From Superficieibacter sp. 1612_C1 (GTDB taxonomy: Bacteria; Pseudomonadota; Gammaproteobacteria; Enterobacterales; Enterobacteriaceae), in contig NZ_JADGMI010000007.1 of assembly GCF_015234305.1 (NCBI RefSeq), positions 1 through 64,000 on the forward strand: a stretch of DNA of 64,000 nucleotides. Direction: 5' to 3'. Below the pieces are notes generated by a model. It was not told where the DNA came from. It worked only from the letters and a program-made list of their open reading frames with translations, and made no database searches. Positions 8,488 through 14,730 of this stretch are shown here, in pieces (the stretch's first letter is position 1; every line of letters begins with the position of its first letter). Both the position numbers and the translations under genes were made by a program.

Positions 8488-8976
8488 CAGCAGCACAATG
8501 AAGGTAATTAGTAAGTGTGAATAGAAAGAAGTGCTGGGTTAAGCCATTTTGCTTTACAGGCCACGAAGTTTGTTGTTTGGGATGTAGTTCGCTTTCAGGC
8601 CTCGTAGTGATTGTGCTGGTTCGCAAAATGGTAGTGTTAGAGCGACGATGTAAGGCCTTGTTTTTTTAGTTGATGCTGACGGTTTCGTTTTTTTGATGGT
8701 GACCGTTTCAGCAACGGGCAACGCATCAAAGAGTATATGTCGCGATGGTTGATGTGCTTGTTTAAGTTGCCACGCTTAGGTTTTGAAAGCGCAGGCGGTG
8801 TATAACGAGATAAATAGAGGGAGGTTTTTTAGTATTAATGCCCAATATTATCTGTAGTGAACGGGTACATTTGAAAGCAGTATAAATAGCTGTATCACTT
8901 TATTAAGTCCATTAATGTTAAATCTCAAGTCTGTAGTACCTTAAAAGCCCTGGCTGCAATGGTCAGGGCTTTTAAG
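8488..8976 (+). ncRNA. Candidate structured non-coding RNA of about 490 nt
   Basis: No reading frame of note crosses 8281-8990, yet the stretch has a promoter in front, a textbook terminator behind, and nested complementary segments. Pairs seen: CAGCAC (8491-8496) with GTGCTG (8531-8536); CCATTTTGC (8544-8552) with GCAAAATGG (8623-8631); TTGATGC (8670-8676) with GCATCAA (8723-8729), enclosing GCTGACGGT (8675-8683) with ACCGTTTCAGC (8702-8712, two-base bulge). TTGATGTGC at 8749-8757 could pair with the same GCATCAA arm as an alternative. There is also an imperfect direct repeat (GCTTTaCAGGCC at 8551 and GCTTTCAGGCC at 8591). I do not recognise the RNA. Confidence 0.45.
8941..8976. terminator. 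Strong intrinsic terminator ending the non-coding region
   Basis: TTAAAAGCCCTG (8941-8952) and CAGGGCTTTTAA (8964-8975) make a perfect 12-bp stem with an 11-nt loop. The A and T flanks give a U-tract in either direction. No coding gene ends just upstream on the plus strand, so its client is probably the candidate RNA. Confidence 0.75.
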
Positions 8977-9032
8977 ATTACTCACCCCTTTGAATTGTAA
9001 GTTTTTCCAACAGATTACTGACAAAACTAGTC

Positions 9033-9242
9033 TTGCTTATCAACTCATGTTAGTCCACTATGCGTCATCGGTTTGGCATACAGACCTTATGAAAGCAGTT
9101 TTAGTAAAGCAGTCCTCATTTCAAGCGTTATCTTCAGATACTCTTCTGCATGAGCCTCCTCCTAAGTGCCCAATAAGTCCTCATCTGCAAGCAGGCCATG
9201 TTCGCCACAACATGTGGCTCAAGAAAATTAAAGGAAGTATCT
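9033..9242 (+). promoter_or_regulatory. Cold-shock promoter and cspA-type 5' leader
   Basis: TTGCTT (9033-9038), a 17-bp spacer and CACTAT (9056-9061) are the likely promoter elements, giving a start near 9067. The leader of about 175 nt resembles the cspA leader from memory: the cold-box-like GGTTTGGCATACAGACC near its 5' end (about 9070-9086), then stretches like AAAGCAGT and CAAGCGTTATC. In E. coli such leaders fold into a thermosensor that allows translation at low temperature. Confidence 0.65.
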
Positions 9243-9455
9243 ATGTCGAATAAAATGACTGGTTTAGTAAAATGGTTTAACTCTGAAAAAGGTTTCGGCT
9301 TCATTACGCCAACTGACGGCAGCAAAGATGTTTTTGTTCATTTCTCTGCAATTCAGAGCAACGATTATAAAACGCTCGACGAAGGCCAGAAGGTTGAGTT
9401 CTCGATTGAGAATGGTGCCAAAGGTCCGGCTGCCGGAAACGTAGTCGCGCTTTAA
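9243..9455 (+). CDS. CspA-family cold-shock protein
   Basis: A 70-residue single cold-shock domain protein, an RNA chaperone that melts structure in nucleic acid at low temperature. It has both RNA-binding motifs, KGFGFI (RNP1) and VFVHF (RNP2). The start [12 protein letters not shown] and the length match the cold-inducible CspB/CspG/CspI group better than constitutive CspC or CspE. The ATG at 9243 follows AAAGGAAG. In E. coli the CspB/CspI genes sit in prophages, in keeping with an island location here. It is a single gene with its own leader and terminator. I cannot decide which paralog it is. Confidence 0.92.
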   Translation: MSNKMTGLVKWFNSEKGFGFITPTDGSKDVFVHFSAIQSNDYKTLDEGQKVEFSIENGAKGPAAGNVVAL

Positions 9456-9526
9456 TTGCCGATAACGGCACAGACGCTTACGACAGCGATGACGGCATTG
9501 GCCTGAGCAGATAAGTGAACGTGATA

Positions 9527-9551
9527 AAAAACCCGCCCTGCGCGGGTTTTT
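9527..9551. terminator. Intrinsic terminator after the cold-shock gene
   Basis: AAAAACCCGC (9527-9536) and GCGGGTTTTT (9542-9551) form a 10-bp stem with a five-base loop and a T-tract, 72 bp after the stop codon. Confidence 0.85.
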
Positions 9552-9705
9552 GTGTTTCATGGATGGCATGCAACAAGGGTGACGGTCACCGGAAAAGCTA
9601 TTTCTGACCATCTTCAATTGTAAATTCTACCTTCTGGCCTTCGCTCAGAGTCTAAAAACCAATACTCTGAATGGCAGAAAAGTGCCAAGAGCGGACATTA
9701 AAACT

Positions 9706-10125
9706 TCATTCGATGTACTGACTGAAGCGTAAAAGATAGCCATCCGGGTCCTGCACGAGAAACTCTCTCTGGCAGGCAGAACCTTCTCCGGTGCTATAGT
9801 GGCTATCGTGGATATCCCGATAAAGCGCTACGCCATGTGCATGCACCCGGGCGAGAATCTGTTCAACGTCATCAACTTCTATCTGAAAGTTAACGCCACG
9901 CCCGAGAGGCCTTGTGAGCTCTCCCGTGTTCCATCCATCCGGGTGGTACTGCTCAAGCATCAGTTGTGCTTCACCAAGATTGATATAGGCAAAATCGGGT
10001 TCTTTGCGCTTTATCATGATGTTGAAGCCAAGCACATCAGCATAGAAGTGCAGGGAGGCGGGAAAATCAGTTACAGTCAACTCAGGAACCATACGGTTCC
10101 AGAAGGGTTCATTCTTTTCAATCAT
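9706..10125 (-). CDS. VOC-superfamily protein (bleomycin-resistance/glyoxalase fold)
   Basis: A 139-residue protein of the vicinal oxygen chelate superfamily. It shows the paired beta-alpha-beta-beta-beta modules: VPELTVTDFPASLHFYADVLGF in the first, then VNFQIEVDDVEQILARVHAHGV and the closing FLVQDPDGYLLRF in the second. It most resembles small bleomycin-resistance-like proteins, which bind ligands as dimers, but function within this superfamily cannot be read from sequence alone. The ATG at 10125 has AAGGATGAG before it. It is a single gene in the island, convergent with the cold-shock gene. Confidence 0.8.
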   Translation of the reverse strand: MIEKNEPFWNRMVPELTVTDFPASLHFYADVLGFNIMIKRKEPDFAYINLGEAQLMLEQYHPDGWNTGELTRPLGRGVNFQIEVDDVEQILARVHAHGVALYRDIHDSHYSTGEGSACQREFLVQDPDGYLLRFSQYIE

Positions 10126-10174
10126 CTTCTCATCCTTTTTTGACTGATCCAGTCATACATCAAGTGGGTGATTC

Positions 10175-10486
10175 GTGTTCGTAACTAAGACATTACATCC
10201 GTTGTTCGCTCATCGCGAACCTTGCCCTCCTGCAGGGCTGTTCTGTGGCAATATTCGGTGCCGATGGAACGCTGCGGTAAAACGTGCTGGCATTCGTCGC
10301 CGCAATCCGTACCATACACGGCACACTTTCGCGTGCTGGTTATTGTCAGCAGGCGCTAACCCGTCTTTTATCGCTAATCAGATGGGGCACGAAAATGCGC
10401 AGATGGTGTATGAAATCTATGCAACATGGATAGAAGAAATGAATAGCGAACAGGTGGCAATGCTAAATAAGAAGCTGGCGCTTTAA
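10175..10486 (+). pseudogene. Tyrosine recombinase (prophage integrase) C-terminal remnant
   Basis: The last 75 or so residues are the C-terminal catalytic end of a phage-type tyrosine integrase: YHTRHTFACWLL supplies the second arginine and histidine, MGHE the next histidine, and VYEIYATW the tyrosine nucleophile. The N-terminal half of the catalytic domain with the first arginine and the DNA-binding domains are gone, and the first 30 residues of the frame do not look like integrase. It lies 50 bp before ttcA in the same direction, as intR lies beside this gene in E. coli Rac. It is the fossil of the element that built this island. Confidence 0.75.
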
Positions 10487-10535
10487 AAGCGTTTTGCCCC
10501 ACTGGTGCCCCAATTGATATTTGAGTAAAGAATAA

Positions 10536-11471
10536 ATGCAATCTAATCAAGAAATTACAAAGAAAGATCAGTACAATCTCAACAAACTTCAGAAACGTCT
10601 GCGCCGCAACGTGGGCGAAGCCATTGCTGATTTTAATATGATTGAAGAAGGCGACCGGATTATGGTTTGCCTGTCCGGTGGCAAAGACAGCTATACCATG
10701 CTTGAGATCTTACGCAATCTTCAGCAAAGCGCGCCGATCAACTTTTCGCTGGTCGCGGTTAACCTCGACCAGAAGCAGCCGGGTTTTCCGGAACATATCC
10801 TGCCGGCCTATCTGGAGCAATTGGGCGTCGAGTATAAAATTGTTGAAGAAAATACTTACGGGATTGTGAAAGAGAAAATCCCTGAAGGCAAAACTACCTG
10901 TTCACTTTGCTCGCGTCTGCGTCGTGGCATTTTGTACCGCACGGCCACCGAGCTGGGTGCCACTAAAATCGCCCTCGGCCATCACCGCGATGATATTTTG
11001 CAAACGCTGTTCCTCAACATGTTCTATGGCGGCAAGATGAAAGGCATGCCGCCGAAGCTGATGAGCGATGATGGCAAGCACATTGTTATTCGCCCGCTGG
11101 CCTACTGCCGCGAGAAAGATATCATCCGTTTCTCTGAGGCTAAAAACTTTCCCATTATTCCGTGTAACCTGTGCGGCTCACAGCCTAACCTGCAACGGCA
11201 GATCATTGGCGATATGCTGCGTGACTGGGATAAACGCTATCCGGGGAGGATCGAAACCATGTTCAGCGCCATGCAGAACGTTGTGCCTTCCCATCTGAGC
11301 GATACCAGCCTGTTTGATTTCAAGGGTATTCAACACGGTTCTGAAGTGGTTGACGGCGGCGATCTGGCGTTTGACCGTGAGGAGATTCCGCTGCACCCGG
11401 CGGGATGGCAGCCGGAAGAAGAAGATGCATTGCGTGATGAGTTGCGTTTGAACGTGGTCGAAGTGAAGTGA
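10536..11471 (+). CDS. ttcA: tRNA 2-thiocytidine synthetase TtcA
   Basis: TtcA makes 2-thiocytidine at position 32 of certain tRNAs, in an ATP-dependent reaction that uses a 4Fe-4S cluster. The 311-residue protein is full length. The PP-loop SGGKDS lies at 47-52, and the cluster cysteines C122, C125 (TCSLCS) and C213 (CNLCG) are all present. The 5' end of the gene carries the Rac-type attachment core, and the start codon lies 50 bp after an integrase remnant, so the element's insertion left this gene intact. It is convergent with dbpA. Confidence 0.97.
   Translation: MQSNQEITKKDQYNLNKLQKRLRRNVGEAIADFNMIEEGDRIMVCLSGGKDSYTMLEILRNLQQSAPINFSLVAVNLDQKQPGFPEHILPAYLEQLGVEYKIVEENTYGIVKEKIPEGKTTCSLCSRLRRGILYRTATELGATKIALGHHRDDILQTLFLNMFYGGKMKGMPPKLMSDDGKHIVIRPLAYCREKDIIRFSEAKNFPIIPCNLCGSQPNLQRQIIGDMLRDWDKRYPGRIETMFSAMQNVVPSHLSDTSLFDFKGIQHGSEVVDGGDLAFDREEIPLHPAGWQPEEEDALRDELRLNVVEVK
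10560..10585. other. Rac-type attachment core within ttcA
   Basis: The 26 bases inside codons 9-17 of ttcA correspond to the segment that I recall as the Rac prophage attachment core in E. coli, with a few substitutions. An integrase stub lies directly upstream. I found no second copy in the leftward part of the window, so the far boundary of the island is off the window or lost. Confidence 0.5.
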
Positions 11472-11480
11472 TTGAGGCGC

Positions 11481-11504
11481 GCTCAGGCATGAAAATGCCT
11501 GAGC
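11481..11504. terminator. Hairpin between convergent ttcA and dbpA
   Basis: GCTCAGGCAT (11481-11490) and ATGCCTGAGC (11495-11504) form a perfect 10-bp stem closed by a GAAA tetraloop. It stands between the two convergent stop codons. There is no long T-run on either strand, so it may act as a weak bidirectional terminator or an mRNA 3'-end stabiliser. Confidence 0.5.
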
Positions 11505-11517
11505 CGCAGAAAACGGT

Positions 11518-12891
11518 TTATTTCAACAAACGAACGCGAACCGATTTGCCTTTGATTTTTCCATTCTGTAACTGCTTCCAGGCCTGACGCGAAACGTTCT
11601 GGCGAACGGCGACATACACGTGCGCCGGATGTACATCAATCTTGCCAATGTCCGCGCCCGTCAGCCCCATATCGCCAGTCAGTGCGCCCAGCACATCCCC
11701 TGCCCGCATTTTGGCTTTTTTACCGCCGTCAATGCACAGGGTCACCATGTCGGCTTCTAACGGAACGATACTGATGCCCGTCGGCGCGCTCAGCCAGTTA
11801 ATGTTGAGTTGCAACATTTCAGCGAGAATATTGGCTCGCTGCGCTTCTTCCGGCGCGCAGAGGCTAATGGCCAGACCGCTGTTTCCGGCACGCGCGGTAC
11901 GGCCAATACGGTGCACGTGGACTTCCGGATCCCATGCCAGCTCGTAGTTGATGACCAGCTCCAGCGATTTAATATCCAGCCCGCGTGCCGCCACGTCGGT
12001 CGCCACCAGGACGCGAGCGCTGCCGTTGGCAAAGCGAACCAGCGTCTGATCGCGGTCGCGCTGTTCGAGGTCACCATGCAGCGCCAGCGTGCTCTGCCCG
12101 GAGTCGTTCAGCGTGTCACAGACCGCCTGGCAATCTTTTTTGGTATTACAGAACACCACGCATGATGCGGGGCGGTGCTGACTGAGCAATTTTTGCAGCA
12201 GCGGAATTTTACCGCCGCGTGAAACTTCATAGAACTGTTGCTCTACAGCAGGGAGCGCATCAATGCTGTCGATCTCAATGGTCAGCGGCTCGCGCTGTAC
12301 CCGGCCGCTGATCGCGGCAATGGCCGCAGGCCAGGTGGCGGAAAACAGCAGCGTCTGACGAGAGGCCGGGGCAAAGCGAATGACTTCATCAATCGCCTCG
12401 CTAAATCCCATATCCAGCATTCTGTCCGCTTCATCCATCACCAGTGTCTGAAGTGCGCCCAGCGAAACGGTATTTTTTTGCAGGTGATCCAGCAAACGGC
12501 CAGGCGTGGCAACGATGATATGCGGGGAATGTTGCAGGGAATCACGCTGCGCACCGAACGGTTGACCGCCGCACAGCGTCAGAATTTTGATATTGGGCAG
12601 AAAACGCGCCAGACGTCGCAGTTCACTGGCGACCTGATCCGCCAGTTCACGGGTCGGACACAGCACCAGCGACTGCGTTTCGAAACGTCCGGCGTCGATG
12701 TGCTGTAGCAGGCCCAGGCCAAATGCCGCCGTTTTCCCGCTGCCGGTTTTTGCCTGCACCCGGACATCCTTACCCGCCAGAATCGCGGGCAGCGCCGCCG
12801 CCTGGACGGGCGTCATCGAAAGATATCCCAGCTCGTTAAGGTTCCCGAGCTGGGCGGCAGGCAAAACATTCAGCGTTGAAAAAGCGGTCAC
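11518..12891 (-). CDS. dbpA: ATP-dependent RNA helicase DbpA
   Basis: DbpA is a DEAD-box helicase that acts in 50S ribosome assembly and is stimulated by hairpin 92 of 23S rRNA. The 457-residue protein matches the E. coli length. Motif I AKTGSGKT is at 47-54, motif II DEAD at 153-156, followed by SAT, and the HRIGRTAR motif is present. The C-terminal RNA-binding domain that confers 23S specificity covers about the last 75 residues. The start codon is GTG at 12891. Its promoter probably lies just upstream (TATAAT-like at about 12903 on the minus strand). Confidence 0.97.
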   Translation of the reverse strand: MTAFSTLNVLPAAQLGNLNELGYLSMTPVQAAALPAILAGKDVRVQAKTGSGKTAAFGLGLLQHIDAGRFETQSLVLCPTRELADQVASELRRLARFLPNIKILTLCGGQPFGAQRDSLQHSPHIIVATPGRLLDHLQKNTVSLGALQTLVMDEADRMLDMGFSEAIDEVIRFAPASRQTLLFSATWPAAIAAISGRVQREPLTIEIDSIDALPAVEQQFYEVSRGGKIPLLQKLLSQHRPASCVVFCNTKKDCQAVCDTLNDSGQSTLALHGDLEQRDRDQTLVRFANGSARVLVATDVAARGLDIKSLELVINYELAWDPEVHVHRIGRTARAGNSGLAISLCAPEEAQRANILAEMLQLNINWLSAPTGISIVPLEADMVTLCIDGGKKAKMRAGDVLGALTGDMGLTGADIGKIDVHPAHVYVAVRQNVSRQAWKQLQNGKIKGKSVRVRLLK

Positions 12892-12918
12892 AATCTCATC
12901 TCATTATAAAGGGAGCAA

Positions 12919-13101
12919 TCAGCAGGCGCGTATCCTCGCAGATCTGCGGCTGTGATGCGACAATTTAATCGGTACTTCATCCGGCGGCGGGTCAGGCATA
13001 GGTTGTGGACGCGGGATGGGATCGGGAACGGGTACCGGATCAACGGGCACCGGATCGGATTGCGCAGATGGGATAAGAAAAAGTAGCGAGAGACTCGACA
13101 T
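12919..13101 (-). CDS. Small proline-rich hypothetical protein
   Basis: A 60-residue protein starts at 13101 behind an excellent ribosome site (GAGGAG, 8 nt upstream). The first 14 residues (MSSLSLLFLIPSAQ) are hydrophobic, and residues 17-43 are an almost pure DP-x-P / P-x-P repeat, followed by a basic tail (SRRSARIR). It could be a secreted or membrane-tethered small protein, but it has no predicted cleavage site that I trust. It lies between fnrS and dbpA on the same strand. An earlier in-frame start (13161) would overlap the fnrS terminator and is less likely. No family is recognised. Confidence 0.55.
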   Translation of the reverse strand: MSSLSLLFLIPSAQSDPVPVDPVPVPDPIPRPQPMPDPPPDEVPIKLSHHSRRSARIRAC

Positions 13102-13159
13102 TTTTAACTCCTCAGTTACGGAACACCTCTTTAAAGGTAGATGCTGTAGTGCAGGAGGC

Positions 13160-13188
13160 AAAAAAAAAGCCGACTAATCTAAGCCGGC
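13160..13188 (-). terminator. Intrinsic terminator of fnrS
   Basis: On the minus strand GCCGGC and GTCGGC (13183-13188 and 13169-13174) form the stem, with one mismatch, followed by nine T residues (13168-13160). This is the fnrS 3' end. Confidence 0.85.
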
Positions 13189-13282
13189 GTCGTACGAATC
13201 AATTGTGCTATGCAGTAATTCAAAAAAGGAAGTAAGACAATATGGAGCGCAACGCCCATCGCTTGACGTTGCATTCACCTGC
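13160..13282 (-). ncRNA. fnrS: FnrS small regulatory RNA
   Basis: The minus strand from 13282 reads GCAGGTGAATGCAACGTCAA onwards and matches E. coli FnrS, as I recall it, nearly base for base, at the same place between zntB and dbpA. FnrS is an Hfq-dependent sRNA made in the absence of oxygen under FNR control; it lowers expression of aerobic-metabolism mRNAs such as sodB. The single-stranded TTACTTCCTTTTTTGAATTAC region is kept. The terminator stem at the 3' end has local changes compared with K-12 but still ends in nine U residues. Confidence 0.95.
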
Positions 13283-13286
13283 GGGA

Positions 13287-13331
13287 GTTATATTGCACCG
13301 AATGGGTAGATGCTTTTTTGACTTCGCGCAA
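13287..13331 (-). promoter_or_regulatory. FNR-dependent promoter of fnrS
   Basis: The -10 box TATAAC (13287-13292, minus strand) lies six bases before the fnrS start. An FNR-type dyad, TTGCGCGAAGTCAA (13318-13331), is centred about 42 bases upstream of the start, the class II position. It agrees with TTGAT-N4-ATCAA apart from two bases. Confidence 0.8.
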
Positions 13332-13378
13332 TAAAACAGCCGTTTTTATGTTCAATTTATGTTAAAAAAAGTTAATTT

Positions 13379-14362
13379 TTACAGCCATTTACTGCGATGT
13401 AACCACCATGTAACGCCGCCGATTAAGATAACTAACATGGTGCAGAAGGCCGCAAAACCATAATGCCAGTTGCCGCCAGGGATGCCTCCCAGGTTGACGC
13501 CAAACAAGCCGGTTAAGAAGGTGCTGGGTAAAAATACCATGGCCATTAGCGACATAGTATAGGTTCGCCGCCCCAGGGATTCCTGGGTGATCTGGGTGAT
13601 TTCATCGGTCATCACCGCGGTGCGTGAAATGCAGGCGTCAATTTCATCCAGACCGCGTCCCAGACGGTCCGCAATATCCTTCATCCGTTGCCGCTGATCG
13701 TCATTCATCCACGGCAGGCGCTCGCTGGAAAGGCGGGCAAAAACATCTCGCTGGGGTGCCATATAGCGGCGCATCACAATAAGCTGTTTGCGCAGCAACG
13801 CCAGAAACCCTTGCGGGGGGATCTCCTGATCGAGCAAATTATCTTCGAGATCGATAATCCGGTCATGCAGTTCTTCGATAAACTCACTGGCATGATCGGT
13901 CAGGGCGTCACAGACATCCACCAGCCATCCGCCACAATCGGTGGGGCCAGTGCCTTCCTGGAGATCGCTTACCACATCATCCAGCGCCAGCACTTTACGC
14001 TGACGGGTTGAGACAATCAGCCGCTCATCCATATAGACCCGCATCGCCACCAGCTGATCGGGGCGCTCGTCGGTGCTGCCGTTAATACAGCGCAGCGTAA
14101 TAAGCGTTCCCTCACCCAGACGGCTGACGCGTGGGCGCAGGCTCTCCCCTGCCAGCGCATCACGCACGTTATTGGGCAGTAATGGCGTGGTAGAGAGCCA
14201 CTGCGCGCTATCAGGATGGGTATAGTTCAAATGGAGCCAGCACGGATGCTGCCCGTCAATATGATCGCCATTTTGCAGGGGCTTTACCCCACCTTTACCA
14301 TCCAGCTGCCAGGCGAATACCGCATCAGGCACATTAACATCCGATCCCTTTAAGACGTCCAC
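13379..14362 (-). CDS. zntB: Zinc transporter ZntB
   Basis: ZntB is a CorA-superfamily pentameric channel-like carrier for zinc in the inner membrane. With the GTG start at 14362 (GGAGG five bases upstream) the protein is 327 residues, as in E. coli; an ATG upstream would add extra residues within the ribosome site. A large cytoplasmic domain with a long coiled helix precedes two C-terminal membrane helices (about 271-289 and 301-320). The family signature GVN is at 288-290, followed by LGGIPG in the periplasmic loop. Confidence 0.95.
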   Translation of the reverse strand: MDVLKGSDVNVPDAVFAWQLDGKGGVKPLQNGDHIDGQHPCWLHLNYTHPDSAQWLSTTPLLPNNVRDALAGESLRPRVSRLGEGTLITLRCINGSTDERPDQLVAMRVYMDERLIVSTRQRKVLALDDVVSDLQEGTGPTDCGGWLVDVCDALTDHASEFIEELHDRIIDLEDNLLDQEIPPQGFLALLRKQLIVMRRYMAPQRDVFARLSSERLPWMNDDQRQRMKDIADRLGRGLDEIDACISRTAVMTDEITQITQESLGRRTYTMSLMAMVFLPSTFLTGLFGVNLGGIPGGNWHYGFAAFCTMLVILIGGVTWWLHRSKWL

Positions 14363-14730
14363 AGCGCCTCCGTTATTCATCATTCTTGTGGTTAGTCTAG
14401 CCATGTGCCGTCGTTAAGCAACTGTAAGCGAAAGGATAATTGGTTTTGCCTACGTCACGTCCGGCAAATAGCTGAATAAAACGGCTTTTATAAATAAGCG
14501 GTACGGCTGTAAAAGAAAATACTTTTAAAATGTATGCTGTGCAGGGAATTAATTAACCTGCTAACGAATAATCATAACTTTAAGAGCCTCCGCCTGCGTA
14601 AATCGGCGACCAGGATGGGCTAAAACGGGTTTGTGTAAAGGAAAATATATTTTTGCCTGGCGGGCAAAGGAGTAACCCAAAGCGCAATTTTACTGCTAAA
14701 TTAGACTTATCTTATTTTATTCTGGACGGC
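14363..14730. other. Divergent intergenic region between zntB and the MHYT gene
   Basis: About 370 bp with promoters expected for both divergent genes. It is AT-rich around 14490-14560. I see no gene, no clear known operator and no strong hairpin here. Confidence 0.5.

Noticed and set aside
8990..9253. 87-codon ORF before the cold-shock gene
   Set aside because: It covers the promoter and cspA-type leader and runs into the csp start; composition is not protein-like.
14653..14730. Upstream TTG start for the MHYT protein
   Set aside because: The extra 26 residues are not part of the MHYT domain, which begins right after the ATG at 14731.
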